Notes under the pieces: model-generated
The model's input: only the letters and a program-made list of their open reading frames with translations
The model's database searches: none
What the model was told of the DNA's origin: nothing
In this document: piece by piece, positions 16,481 through 26,747 of the stretch
Numbering within the stretch: the stretch's first letter is position 1
Layout of the letters: every line of letters starts with the position of its first letter
Origin: Rhynchopus euleeides
Taxonomy: Eukaryota; Euglenozoa; Diplonemea; Diplonemida; Diplonemidae
DNA: 64,000 bases
Assembly (NCBI GenBank): GCA_963210315.1
Contig: OY723284.1
Coordinates: forward strand, 2,108,001-2,172,000
Direction of reading: 5' to 3'
Program-made: the position numbers and the translations under genes

Positions 16481-19400
16481 TGGCTATGTGGCAGGCAACG
16501 CTGGGGTCACGACGGGGCCCTGACCCGCAAGATGATCTGCCTCCTCGACATGATGGGCAGGATCCGGGAGGTGGAGCGCCGTGCTGTGGGAGGTGCGATG
16601 CCAGTCTCCGTCAGGGGGGCATGGGAGAAGGTGCGCACTGCGGCGTCCGAGCTCCTAGGCCGCGTGGAGCCGGTGACCCCGACGCGGGGGGAGCTGGAGC
16701 TGGTGCGGGCCGCGTGCGACCGCGCCCTCGAGAAGGAGCGGAAGCTGATGACGGTGCGGCGGCGCCGCCTGTACATGCGGGAGACCCACACCTCCTGGCA
16801 TCGGAACCCCGGGAAGATCTACCGGAGGCTCCGGGGCCCGCCACGCACGTCGGTGCTGATGCGTCGCCAGGATGAGGAAACGACCGATCGGTCGGTGATG
16901 GACAGCTGGCTCCTGGACGCATGGCTCCCCATCATGCAACGCCACCGCGATGGAGGCCCCTCGTGGGAGCTGTTCAAGGAGCGTTACGCCGCCTACATCC
17001 CTGAGGTTCCGCTGCCCCTCCAGCCTCTGAGTGGGGAGCAACTGCACATGGCGGCTGCGGACATGGGCTCGGGGAAGGCGCCAGGCACGGACGGCTGGTA
17101 CGCTGAGGAGCTGAAGCTGTTGCCGCGGGCGTTCTACGCAGCCCTGGCAGAAGTTCTGAATGGCGTGGAGCTGTCGGGTGAGTGGCCCGAAGCTCTGCTG
17201 TCGGCGACTGTATCGATGATCCCGAAGGAGGAGGACCCCGACCCGCTGGACCATCGCCCTATTACGGTCATGTCGGTGATATACAGGGTGTGGGCGAAAG
17301 CCAGGGTAAGCCAACTGATGGTCTGGCAGGAGGAGTGGGCGACTGACAGCATGTACGGCTTCCGTACGGGCAAGGGTGCTTTCGGGGCGTACATGAAGAC
17401 TGCGCTGCTAGCTGAGAAAGCATCCCTGACGGGCGTGCCTCTGCGTGGGGTTCTCCTCGACGTCAAAAAGTGCTTTGACTCGGTGCCATGGGATATCATC
17501 TTCGGCCTCCTGGAAATGATGGGTCTCGACGACAGAGTGCGGCGGCCCTCCCGGGCGATGTACCATGGCCTCAGGAGGCGGTTTAAAGTGCAGGGTTCGG
17601 TGGGTCAACCCTTCGCCGCCTTCAACGGGATCCTCCAGGGGTGCCCCCTGTCCGTACTGTGGCTGAACCCCGTGATGGCGGTGTGGGACAGGGTGGTCCG
17701 AGCAGAGGCACAGTGTGGAACCGGCCTCTACGCTGACGACAAGAAGTTGCTGGACACAGACCTCGCCAAGATCCGGAGGGGGCTACGGCTCACCGAGGAG
17801 TTCTCGGAGCTGACGGACCTGCGGTACGGGACAAAGGGGAGATGCTTCTCCACCGACCCGGGGGAGACGCTGACTCTAGTTCTCCAAGGGGAGCCCATCG
17901 TGCAAGCCAGAGGAGAGATAAAGGACCTTGGGGCGCAGATCTGTCTGGTGTCGCGGGAGAAGATCTCGGGGATCTGTGACAAGCGTGTCAAACAGGCAAT
18001 TGAGGTGTGCCGCCGCCTGGAAGCGAAATACCTCAACCTGGGGTTCCCGGCCAAGGCGAAGATTCTCGCGACGATGGTGATGCCGATGGCCTTCGCCGCG
18101 ATCCACACAGCCAACCCGCTGTGGGGCACCTTGAGCTCCCTTGACATGGCTGTCATGCGTGTGCTGTGGAAGTTTCAGAAGGCACGGCGATGCCCGATGA
18201 TCGTGCGCAACTTGCTGTGCCCGGCTCACCGCGTGGACCCGACGTCCTACATCCAGTACCAACGACTGGTGGCGATGCACACCGTGCGCCACAGATGCCC
18301 GGATCTCTGGCAGCTGGTGACTGAGATCAGAAGCCTACGCACCCCCGCGAGGGGTCCACGGGGGCCGAGCAGGGCCGGTGCGCTGACGGCTGCGGAGATC
18401 AAGGCGGCGACTCCCGGGCCGGTGGCCCTGGTACAGACGGCGCTCTCGGACCTGCGCTGGAAGTGGCCCGATGCGGGGCGCCTCAAGGCACGTGACTCCG
18501 ACAAGGCGATCGATCTCGGGTGCGAGGATCGACCTGCGGTGTTGCACGACCTGCGTGAGATGGTTCGTGCGGCCAGGTGGCGGGAGATTGCTGCAAAGAA
18601 ACGGGAAGACACGACGGGCATGCGCGACGGGGTCGACTACATGGCTGTCACCCGAGTGTGGTCGGGGGAACCGGAACCATACCGTGCGGGAATCATGCGG
18701 GCGATCATCGCTGGAGACCAGGTCACCGAAGACCGCCGCCTCCGCCATTACAAGCAGGGGAATGGCATGTGTAAGTTGTGTGGGCTCGAGAAGGAGGACC
18801 ACGAACACATGTGGTGGCGCTGCGAGGCGACGGCGGACTACCGCCGGCTACCGGCGTATCGGGATGTGGTGGCGGCGGACAGGACCAACTGGCCCCCCTG
18901 CTTGGCTCGGAACGGGATTCTGCCGCTGGGGTTTGTGATGCGGCAGGGACACGGCAATGCGAAGTGCCTGCGGCAGCTGCTTGGACTGTACACGGAGATT
19001 ATCCTCCAGAGGGAGCGACTCCTCAAGCAGCGCGAGGCTGAACCGGCCACAGGGGTGTCGGTACGCGAGCCCTTTCCTTGGGGTTGGGACCCTGAGGAAC
19101 CCCTTGAGACCTACGACAAGCTCCCTGATGCCCTGCCGCCGCAAGCCTGGTCTAAGGTGGCTGGGGTGCCGGCCTATTTCGCGGTCCGCGACTGGTGGAG
19201 GCAGCTGAAGTGGCCGGACGACGAAAACAACCGCAAGTACCACGTATCCTGGTTGGAACTCGCGGTGGACTTCGAGGTGTTCACCGGCGTCGACGTCGTG
19301 TTCTCGCCGGGGAGCAAGAAGAAGGGGCAGCGGGCCCTGACTGCGAGGGACAAGGGTACGCTGATGGCTGCCTGGATGCGCACATGTGAAGCCATTGCGG

Positions 19401-20254
19401 GACCCGGTGAGTACATCCACCCGGGGAAGAAGGGCGGGGAGTCCAAGTGCAAGTCTCTGGAGCCCTTCATCGGACAGCTGCAGTGCGGCGGGCTGAACCG
19501 GCGTCCTCGCTTGCTGTGCACGCAGGCGGTCGAAGCGATGCTCACTAGGCTGAAGGAGCAAGTGCGAGAGGCCGCGTCGCTGACACCGCGCCCGAGCTGG
19601 ACCACGATGGAGGTTCTGGTCCAAGAGGCGGGCCGCGACGAGAGGAGAGCCGTGTACGAGGCCGCGGCGGCTGGTCATGTGGTGGCACGAGCTGAGCCCC
19701 AACCGCGGAGTGGGGTGGAAACCCTTTTCTTCGACGGGTCCCTCAGACGGGGGAAGGGCACTGCCAAGAAGCGGGCGGGCACGGGTGCGGGTGCAGTGCG
19801 CAAAACCGCGAGTGGTGTGGTGGTGTGGACCGCGCAGAGCAGACTGGCGCAGGGGTGCACTGTGAACGAGGCGGAGTACGCGGGTCTACTGCTCTGCCTA
19901 GATGAACTGATTGACCACCCGCCGGTGGGCGAGGTGGTGGTGTATGGCGATAGTCAGCTGGTTGCGGACCAGGTCAACACCGACACCATGTGCCGGAGCA
20001 AGAAGCTCCGCCCGCTGTACGTCAAGGCCAGAGAACGCATCGCCGCCCTGCGGGCGGCCGGCACACGAATCACTCTCGTGCACGTGGGCCGAAAGTGGAA
20101 TGCGGACGCGGACGCCGCCGCCAACGCGGCAGTCGACAAGCTGGAGGTGGGGGTCACTCGGCACTCGCGAGGAGAGCCGGAATCACCGGTGTGAGGGCCC
20201 GGGCGGACAGTAGCAGTCGTCCGCCAGACTGGACACTCTACTGATGCTGGACAA
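16481..20254 (+). mobile_element. LINE (non-LTR retrotransposon), 5'-truncated, 19-bp target duplication
   Basis: GGGTCCTGGGGGGTCTGAG occurs immediately before (16462-16480) and after (20255-20273) this 3774-bp insert, a clear target-site duplication. The ORF is open through the 5' junction into flanking DNA, and no endonuclease domain precedes the RT, so the copy is truncated or belongs to a lineage whose endonuclease I cannot see. The 3' noncoding end (20195-20254) can form a hairpin (GGCGGAC / GTCCGCC, about 20203-20226), a plausible RT recognition structure. Confidence 0.88.
16532..20194 (+). CDS. LINE polyprotein: reverse transcriptase, CCHC finger, RNase H
   Basis: 1220 residues from the first ATG inside the insert. 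RT motifs: GSGKAPGTDGWYAEELKLLP, MIPKEEDPDPLDHRPITVMS, YGFRTGKGA, LLDVKKCFDSVPWDII (motif A), NGILQGCPLS (motif B), GTGLYADDKKLLD (motif C, YADD, near residue 400). A CCHC finger CKLCGLEKEDHEHMWWRC lies near residue 750. RNase H occupies about 1065-1220: ETLFFDGSLRRG, TVNEAEYAGLLLCLDEL, VVVYGDSQLVADQV, HVGRKWNADADAAANAAV. The frame is intact with no internal stop, so the part present could be functional. Confidence 0.9.
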   Translation: MICLLDMMGRIREVERRAVGGAMPVSVRGAWEKVRTAASELLGRVEPVTPTRGELELVRAACDRALEKERKLMTVRRRRLYMRETHTSWHRNPGKIYRRLRGPPRTSVLMRRQDEETTDRSVMDSWLLDAWLPIMQRHRDGGPSWELFKERYAAYIPEVPLPLQPLSGEQLHMAAADMGSGKAPGTDGWYAEELKLLPRAFYAALAEVLNGVELSGEWPEALLSATVSMIPKEEDPDPLDHRPITVMSVIYRVWAKARVSQLMVWQEEWATDSMYGFRTGKGAFGAYMKTALLAEKASLTGVPLRGVLLDVKKCFDSVPWDIIFGLLEMMGLDDRVRRPSRAMYHGLRRRFKVQGSVGQPFAAFNGILQGCPLSVLWLNPVMAVWDRVVRAEAQCGTGLYADDKKLLDTDLAKIRRGLRLTEEFSELTDLRYGTKGRCFSTDPGETLTLVLQGEPIVQARGEIKDLGAQICLVSREKISGICDKRVKQAIEVCRRLEAKYLNLGFPAKAKILATMVMPMAFAAIHTANPLWGTLSSLDMAVMRVLWKFQKARRCPMIVRNLLCPAHRVDPTSYIQYQRLVAMHTVRHRCPDLWQLVTEIRSLRTPARGPRGPSRAGALTAAEIKAATPGPVALVQTALSDLRWKWPDAGRLKARDSDKAIDLGCEDRPAVLHDLREMVRAARWREIAAKKREDTTGMRDGVDYMAVTRVWSGEPEPYRAGIMRAIIAGDQVTEDRRLRHYKQGNGMCKLCGLEKEDHEHMWWRCEATADYRRLPAYRDVVAADRTNWPPCLARNGILPLGFVMRQGHGNAKCLRQLLGLYTEIILQRERLLKQREAEPATGVSVREPFPWGWDPEEPLETYDKLPDALPPQAWSKVAGVPAYFAVRDWWRQLKWPDDENNRKYHVSWLELAVDFEVFTGVDVVFSPGSKKKGQRALTARDKGTLMAAWMRTCEAIAGPGEYIHPGKKGGESKCKSLEPFIGQLQCGGLNRRPRLLCTQAVEAMLTRLKEQVREAASLTPRPSWTTMEVLVQEAGRDERRAVYEAAAAGHVVARAEPQPRSGVETLFFDGSLRRGKGTAKKRAGTGAGAVRKTASGVVVWTAQSRLAQGCTVNEAEYAGLLLCLDELIDHPPVGEVVVYGDSQLVADQVNTDTMCRSKKLRPLYVKARERIAALRAAGTRITLVHVGRKWNADADAAANAAVDKLEVGVTRHSRGEPESPV

Positions 20255-20273
20255 GGGTCCTGGGGGGTCTGAG

Positions 20274-21039
20274 ACCCTGTCGCACCCTCGCCAAATGCGT
20301 TTTTGCGTGTTTTTGCCCTTTGGCTGTACTGGACATAGCGTTTTTAGGCGGTTACATGCCGTATTGAGGTGGTTACACCCGGTTACACGCAGGGAAATGT
20401 CAGTTGAATGTCAAAGGTCAGTTGAACGGGAAGTGCTCAGGCATGTCTGCATTGTCAAATTTGAGGCTGATTGGGAGCCACAAATGACTGGATTGACGGG
20501 GTCGACGGAATCTACAGGTGAGATACGGGCCAGTCTCTCAAAGGAAGAGGAAACCAGATCTGATTGCTCTCGCCGATGAGCAAGGCGTTATGCAGGACGC
20601 AGTTCATGTACCAGAACTACGGACGGAGGACCTCCTCCTGAGGGCCATCCGGCGCCGCTGGCAGTCCCTGGGGGTGATACAAAGGGCAACAGCGGAAGTA
20701 AGCAGACCGCACTAATAGCCTCAGGTACAAGTTCTGTCCCAAAAAATTGGTCGCTAAAAACGGCATCGTCGGGGGCATACCACCACCTGGGAGTGAATTG
20801 AGTTTCCGGAGCATATTGGGCACTTTCTGCCAGCAGAACCACCCGACCCCCAGCCCCAAGTGCTTGCCAGCCTGGCACTATTGATCACGCTGCCACCTTG
20901 GGCGTCACCACATGTCACCGCATGTCACCACATGTCGCCACACTCACCACAGGTCACCAGACACCACGCCACGTCGCCCACAACACCCTATATACGGTGT
21001 GCCATGGAAGAATGTCACCCCCCCCGGGCTTGGGCCCTC
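20274..21039. other. Intergenic; possible remnant, no gene assigned
   Basis: Two overlapping minus-strand frames at 20588-20878 give protein-like but unrecognised sequence. A triple CATGTCACC/CACATGTC stretch lies at 20908-20942. Nothing firm can be named. Confidence 0.3.
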
Positions 21040-21077
21040 GGGGGGGGTGACATTCTCCCGGGGTACCCTAGGTAGTA
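21040..21077. repeat. Right inverted repeat
   Basis: Reverse complement of 15973 onward, GGGGGTGACATTCTCCCGGG then GTACCCTAGGTA. A short hairpin partner (AATGTCACCCCCC) lies just upstream at 21012-21026. Sequence beyond 21077 keeps weak similarity to that beyond the left copy (a GACAGTTG stretch). Confidence 0.7.
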
Positions 21078-21157
21078 GAAAAAAATCACCAACTGTCGTT
21101 TGCCGCCTTCTCTTGCTCGCTTGAGGTTCTTTTTTCAGCACACTTCGATGTGGGCGG

Positions 21158-21336
21158 AAAGTGTCGCGTGCTTGTTCGTGCCCTTGTGCTCCTCACTCAC
21201 GACACCATCATCAGCAGGAGTGTGAGTGTGGAAGCGTCAACGCAAACATTAGTGAAAGCTACGACACGAAGTGTGGAAGCGTCAACGCAAAAAGAAACCA
21301 AAGCAAAAAGTGCCGAACAAAGCGCAGTGACACTTT
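21158..21336. repeat. Dispersed MITE-like repeat, copy 1
   Basis: Begins AAAGTGTC and ends GACACTTT. It contains GTGGAAGCGTCAACGCA twice (21228-21244 and 21273-21289). The same layout occurs at 40376-40520. Confidence 0.5.
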
Positions 21337-21720
21337 GTGTCGGAGTGGTCTTCGTGCTTCTGAAAATCGCCAAGACAACACGTTGCACTGCACAAACAAC
21401 CTGGTGGAAACAGCCATGTTATTGTGGGTGTGAACAGAAACTGGCACTCACTCGCTCCTTGCGAGGGCAACCGTCAGAGGCGTTGCAAGAAACTACATGT
21501 AGGAGTGCGGGTTTGTCCACCGCAGTGTCTTCCTCCGTGTGGCGGTGCTTGCAGAGGCCCAACATCGCACGGGGCCACAGTGCGCACCGCCGGAAGCTGC
21601 AAGCCACCTCCCCTACCCCCTGCCGCACCCCCCATTTCTCCGAACCCCAGACCGTTCTCTCTGGGATGTCCCCGACACCGCAACACCACCCTCCCAACCC
21701 CACACCTGAAATGGCCCCAG

Positions 21721-23523
21721 ATGCGCGCCGACGAGGTGCCGTCACGATGGCTGCTGCACGCTGCACTCGCTGTGCTCACGGCCTGTGCTGCTGGGCACCA
21801 GGGGTTGCCTGAGACGCCCCCCCAGCAGCACGCCTTCATGCGCCTGGACAGCCTCCGCCACGCCGCCCTGCAGCGGTGGCAGCGCGAGCGCCAGACGGAC
21901 CACCTCCTGCACATCGCAGCCCCGCGCAGGGCTGTGGTAGCCACCGCCTGTGCAGGGCTTGCCGATGCTGAGGAGCGCTGGATGTGCCACAAGCGCGGTG
22001 CACGCCTTGCTTCGCAGATGGCGGGCTACACCGCCGTCACACAGGCCGCATCGGACCAGCTTGCAGCCCGCCGCAGCGCGCAGGACCCGGAGGGCGCACG
22101 CGTCTTTATCCGGCAGGGCAGAGTGGCAGGGTGGCACGTCCTGGGTGCTGGCGTGTATGGCATCTGGGCGACGCTGCTGCACGGGAAGCTCATCGAGGTG
22201 GCGCGTGCGGGGCTGCTCCGCCCCCACCACACCTTCGACCTCGTCGTGCACTACGGTGACGAGAACCTCTGCGACGCGGAGGGGGAGGGGCGGGGCGCCC
22301 GCCCCGCCTACCCCGTGGTGCGGTACAGCCGCAACGTGTCGGGCTGCCCCGACGCGCTGCCCGCGCCCTTCATCGAAGCTGTGCAGGCCTTCCCGCAGGC
22401 CCCCCCGCAGGTGCCGTGGGGCGAGCTCACAGACGCGGCGGCCTTCAGGGGGTACTACTTCAACAGCCAACGCCTGCACGCCGCGCTGCTGAGCGCCGTG
22501 GCAGCTGTGCCGTCGCTGGATGCGGGGCTGGTGGATGCGGATGCCCCGGAGGCTGCCCGCAGGGAGTGGGCTGCGTCGTGCCGGGCCTACGTGGGGGGCC
22601 TGCTGGGGGGCAACGGCACGCTGGCGCGCAGGCTGCGGCAGCACGGGGGTGTGGGGGTCTGCATGCCTGGGGGCCACCGCAGCAACAGCACCGCCAACAG
22701 CAGCGTGTGGCGGGGCTTCGTGCCGCACGGAACCCTGGCGCGTCACCGCTACCCCCTCTCCATCGACGGCTTCGGCGCGGTGCTGCGCTTCCCCCACCTG
22801 CTCGCCAGCCCCGGCGTGCTGCTGGGGCTGACGATGCGCTGCCAGGAGTACTACTTCCCCGACCTGATCCCCTTCGTCCACTACGTCCCCATCACCAACA
22901 GCACGCATCATTTGATGCAGAACCTGACGGACACGCTGGCCTGGCTGCGGGCACACGACGCCACAGCCAGGAACATCTCTGCCGAGGCAACCCGCTGGGT
23001 CCAGCGACACAAGACACGCCGCACCGACCTGCGCCAATGGAAGCTCATCATCGAGCTCCTCTCGCAGGCCTGGACAGGCGGCGCAGCCGCCGTGCTGCCC
23101 GCAGGCACTCCCATGAGAGGCGCTGTGGACTGCCCCCTGCTGTACGGCAGCATCGATGCGACGGGCCACTCGCGGCACGACGCTGCCCGGCAGAGGGCCA
23201 CCACCGCGGCATGCGGGCGGCTTCTCAGCATGAGGGATGAGATGGTGTCGCACCTCCCCAACGCCGCCACCCTCCCGGGCAGCGCTGCCTGGGTTGCCGT
23301 GCCGCGTGTGGGTGCGCCTGATGTCCCCGCAGAGGGCAGGGTTGATCCCGTGTGGGTGGTGCCCCTCGTGTGCTGTGCTATGCTGTACGGCATGTGCTGG
23401 CGGCGGGGTCTCTGTGTCGGCTGGCGGTGGTGGGCGTGGGGGCAGCGCGCAGCGGTGGTGGCAACTGCAGGCAGCCCGCGCGCCGCCGCGGCCGCCGCAT
23501 CACACACCTATCCCCCGGCATGA
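21721..23523 (+). CDS. GT90 (CAP10-like) glycosyltransferase paralog 1
   Basis: 600 residues from the ATG at 21721, which opens a signal sequence (WLLHAALAVLTACAAG). Family evidence is the C-terminal CAP10 block near residues 343-420: YPLSIDGFGAVLRFPHLLASPG, then CQEYYFPDLIPFVHYVPI and a WL...A..ISAEATRWVQRHK tail, typical of lipopolysaccharide-modifying/CAP10 and POGLUT-type enzymes that transfer xylose or glucose in the secretory pathway. EERWMCHKRGARLA near residue 80 is shared with the two paralogs. A hydrophobic segment (VWVVPLVCCAMLYGMCW) and Arg/Trp-rich tail end the protein, suggesting membrane anchoring. No intron. Acceptor and donor sugars cannot be inferred. Confidence 0.82.
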   Translation: MRADEVPSRWLLHAALAVLTACAAGHQGLPETPPQQHAFMRLDSLRHAALQRWQRERQTDHLLHIAAPRRAVVATACAGLADAEERWMCHKRGARLASQMAGYTAVTQAASDQLAARRSAQDPEGARVFIRQGRVAGWHVLGAGVYGIWATLLHGKLIEVARAGLLRPHHTFDLVVHYGDENLCDAEGEGRGARPAYPVVRYSRNVSGCPDALPAPFIEAVQAFPQAPPQVPWGELTDAAAFRGYYFNSQRLHAALLSAVAAVPSLDAGLVDADAPEAARREWAASCRAYVGGLLGGNGTLARRLRQHGGVGVCMPGGHRSNSTANSSVWRGFVPHGTLARHRYPLSIDGFGAVLRFPHLLASPGVLLGLTMRCQEYYFPDLIPFVHYVPITNSTHHLMQNLTDTLAWLRAHDATARNISAEATRWVQRHKTRRTDLRQWKLIIELLSQAWTGGAAAVLPAGTPMRGAVDCPLLYGSIDATGHSRHDAARQRATTAACGRLLSMRDEMVSHLPNAATLPGSAAWVAVPRVGAPDVPAEGRVDPVWVVPLVCCAMLYGMCWRRGLCVGWRWWAWGQRAAVVATAGSPRAAAAAASHTYPPA

Positions 23524-23723
23524 AGCACGCCCTGGGCCAGAGGTGGGCGGGGGATGCGCACAGCAGCAGCAGCAGCAGGCCTCTCTGCTGCCTTCCCTCA
23601 GACCCTCCTAACACCCCACCCCACCCACTCCCCGCCACCCAAGCCAACACACCTGCCACTATACAAAGTGCAACACACAACACCACAACACCACCACACT
23701 GCAGGAGGGGCTGGTGTGCCTTG

Positions 23724-25733
23724 ATGGCCGCCGCGCGGCTCACCTGCGGGGCGGCACCCCCCTGCTCCTCAGCGGTGTGCCTCCGGCTGCTGCTGCTGAC
23801 CTGCCTGCTGAGCAGAGCCGCTAACGCAGCGGAGCCTGGGGACCACCACCCCGCCCCCACAACGGCAGCGAGTGCCCCTGCCGGTGCCACCGCCCCGCTC
23901 GGGCTCTCTCTGGGAGGTGGCGCCGCTGGTGGGACACCCCTGCCCCTGCCGCAGCATGCGGGGCTGTTCGCGCTGCGCCGCGCGGGGCTGCTGCGTTGGG
24001 AGGCGGAGAGGGCCACAGACTATCTGGCGCAGATCGAGGACCCCGACGACAGGCGCGCTGCCGAGGAGGTGTGCGGTGCTGTCGGGGGTGCGGAGGAGCG
24101 CTGGATGTGCGGCAAGCGCGCGTCGCGCCTCGCCGCCCGCATGAAGCCCTATGTGGCGGGGGTGTCGCGCGCCGCGTCGGATCGTCTGCTGGAGGAGCAC
24201 AACCCCGACGACGGCCACGGCGCACGCGTGTTCATCGTTGCGGGGAGGATCCACAGGTGGGAGGTGTTCAACGCCCCCGAGGAGGGCCTCCGCCGCAGCG
24301 GCTTCACGCGGTGCTACGTCACGGCGCTTCTGGGCGTGATGCTCGAGGGTGTCCTGGGGGGCACGACGCTGCCGAACCAGACGTTCGACGTGGTGGTGCT
24401 GTTCGGGGATGCGTCGCGCTGCCGCCGCAGCGCCCCGTCCTCCTTCAACTCACCCGCACCCCCCGTCTACCCCGTGGTGACCTACAGCGTGTCAGCCTCG
24501 GGTTGCCCGCGCCACATCCCACTGCCGTGGGTATCGGAGGTTGTTCAGGACCACCGCAACACACGCCCCGCCCTGCCGTGGGACGCGCTGCGCAACGCGG
24601 CTCTGCTGCGCGGGAAGAGCTGGAACGCGCAGCGCATCTACCTGGCGATGCTCTCTGCAGCAGGGGCAGTCCCAGGGCTCGACGTGAGGCTGCAGATGTC
24701 GGCGCTAGGCGACACCAATGCGACATGCAACACCACCACGACATGCCACCGTGTCCTCTCCGAGGGCCGCCAGGCAGGTGTCCTCCCCAGCGACGCCTCA
24801 CCAGAGCTGTGCCTCAGCAACAGCAGCATGTGGACGAAGCGTGCGATGGCATGGGATGACATGCGGGAGTCCCGCTACCTCCTGGCGGTGGATGGCTACG
24901 GCGCGACGGGGCGTTTCCCCAACCTGCTCCGCAGCCCAGGCGTGGTGCTGGGGCTGACCATCGAGTATGAGGAGAGCTACTTTCCAGACGTGATACCCTT
25001 CGTCCACTACGTCCCCCTCGCGGTGGGTGTGCCGGAGATACACGCAAACCTGACGCACACCCTCGGCTGGCTCGAGGCACACCCGGAGACGGCACGCGCC
25101 ATCTCCGACGAAGCAGGGAGATGGGCCACATTGCACAAGACACGCCTCACAGACCAGCGGGAGTGGAAACTCTTCTTCAGGATGATGTCCCACCGCTGGG
25201 AGAAGGGCACTGCTGCAGCCGCCGCCGCCCCCTCGTCCCCCCTGCTCAGCCCCAGCAGCAGCAGGAGGCCTGCCAGGCACATGCCGCTGCGCTGCACATT
25301 CTTCCGGGGCAGTGTTGATGCGGGGAGCGGTGCCCTCACGCCAATCCTGCAGCGCCTGTGGGGCATCGCCTGCAACGCTGCGTGGGGCGGCGAGGGGCTG
25401 ACTGGGGAGCTCCGCTGTGAGCGGCACGCGTCTGAATGGCTCGATACGCCGCTCGCCTGCAGGAATGCCGCAGGGGGCGGCGGCGTGGCGGCGGCGGGCA
25501 CGCTGCGCTCCGTCCACCCACTCCCCGCCATGCTCGCCGTGCTGCTGGCAGGCCTGCTGCTGCACTACATCCACCTCTGGGTGGAAAGCTGCCCGGGCAG
25601 CAGGGGCGGCAGCGCAGGCGGTGCCCTCCCGTGCTTCGCCGACCCCCTCGCAGCACCCCTCTGTGAGATGGGCTTCGTCCGCTCCGAGGTGCTGATTGAA
25701 GAGCGCCGCGTGTCACGCCCTCACATTGGGTGA
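23724..25733 (+). CDS. GT90 (CAP10-like) glycosyltransferase paralog 2
   Basis: 669 residues from the ATG at 23724. An N-terminal signal (CLRLLLLTCLLSRAANA) is followed by a Pro/Ala/Thr-rich stretch. The GT90 core near residues 385-460 reads YLLAVDGYGATGRFPNLLRS, YEESYFPDVIPFVHYVPL, with a downstream ISDEAGRWATLHKTR. EERWMCGKRASRLAARM is shared with the other copies, as is YPVVTYSVSASGCPRHIPLP. A C-terminal hydrophobic helix (MLAVLLAGLLLHYIHLWV) precedes a short tail, so it is probably a type I or doubly anchored secretory enzyme. It lies 200 bp after paralog 1, with TGCAG just before the 5' leader, a possible trans-splice site. Confidence 0.82.
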   Translation: MAAARLTCGAAPPCSSAVCLRLLLLTCLLSRAANAAEPGDHHPAPTTAASAPAGATAPLGLSLGGGAAGGTPLPLPQHAGLFALRRAGLLRWEAERATDYLAQIEDPDDRRAAEEVCGAVGGAEERWMCGKRASRLAARMKPYVAGVSRAASDRLLEEHNPDDGHGARVFIVAGRIHRWEVFNAPEEGLRRSGFTRCYVTALLGVMLEGVLGGTTLPNQTFDVVVLFGDASRCRRSAPSSFNSPAPPVYPVVTYSVSASGCPRHIPLPWVSEVVQDHRNTRPALPWDALRNAALLRGKSWNAQRIYLAMLSAAGAVPGLDVRLQMSALGDTNATCNTTTTCHRVLSEGRQAGVLPSDASPELCLSNSSMWTKRAMAWDDMRESRYLLAVDGYGATGRFPNLLRSPGVVLGLTIEYEESYFPDVIPFVHYVPLAVGVPEIHANLTHTLGWLEAHPETARAISDEAGRWATLHKTRLTDQREWKLFFRMMSHRWEKGTAAAAAAPSSPLLSPSSSRRPARHMPLRCTFFRGSVDAGSGALTPILQRLWGIACNAAWGGEGLTGELRCERHASEWLDTPLACRNAAGGGGVAAAGTLRSVHPLPAMLAVLLAGLLLHYIHLWVESCPGSRGGSAGGALPCFADPLAAPLCEMGFVRSEVLIEERRVSRPHIG

Positions 25734-26747
25734 AGAGGAGGGTGTGTCGGTGATCTGGTGGAAGCGTCCAATGCAACTGTCACACATTACAGAGGCCTGA
25801 GAGGATCCCGTTGTGCTTTTGATCAAGGGATGCCGGGGGCTGCATCCGGTGGGGCACACGTGTTGTCCTGTGGTGCGGGAGGGGGGTCACATCAAGATCA
25901 TGGAGTTCGGCGTGCTTCTGCACTGCCTGCAAAAAGGTCTCATGTGTGTGTGTGGGGCCACCCTGTGTGTCTGCCCAGACTGGAGCAGCACAGGCCGCCC
26001 GCACGTCACGGCCCCTGAGAGTGGTGTGTTGGGTTGGGGGGTGGTGGGGGGCATTCGTCCGTTCGGAATCGAAACGGCGGCAGCAAATCACCCACTCCTT
26101 CAAGGTTGCGCGTGTGTTGGGGGGGGGGGGGCTGGGCAGAAAGTATTGCAGTTGGCAGTTCTTCTGAAGGGAGGGGTGGGGGTGTCAGTCTCGGCGCATC
26201 AGGGCACTCGGTGCGCCCTACACTCAGTAACAAATGTTGCCGTGTGTCTGTGTGTACACAACGGGTGCGTCCTGCACTGCACAATGGAGTTTAACGTGTG
26301 TTGCGGTGGGAGATCCCACCTCGGTGTTCTTTACACTGCAGCAGGAGGATTGTGTGATCACCCTAGCTTAGATATGTCGAAGCCACGGCATTGGTGCTCA
26401 CGAGTTCGACATGTATACTTCACCCATTTCTGAGGGAGGTGGCCTTTGCTTTCAAGTGCCCTCCCGCCACCCTTTCGTCCTTCGTAGGTGCAGTCAGAGC
26501 TGCAGTCGATCCGAGGCAAGACACCCGGAGTATAGACATGTCCCACGTAAGTGTGTCGGAAATAAATTGTGGCGCGCCCACCCGAAAAGTGGTTGCCCAC
26601 ACTCTCGAATTTTTATTGCGTTGAGCGTACACCGACCACAGCTGGGAGTGTTCCTCTCGACTGCACCCTCCACAGACAGGGTTTCCATCGGGTTCGGGTA
26701 GGTGGCTGGGGGTTTGTTTCACTCTCACAGCAGGTGAGGTCGCACAG
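25734..26747. other. Intergenic, no gene seen
   Basis: 1 kb between GT90 paralog 2 and the P-loop gene. A diverged dispersed-motif copy (GTGGAAGCGTCCAATGCA) is at 25758-25775 and a G run at 26121-26130. The ORFs present look random. Confidence 0.45.

Noticed and set aside
20588..20878. Minus-strand ORFs suggestive of a transposase remnant
   Set aside because: No catalytic or finger motif could be identified; too short to name.
21742..23253. Minus-strand ORF of 503 codons opposite GT90 paralog 1
   Set aside because: Antisense shadow; the + strand frame has family motifs and a signal peptide.
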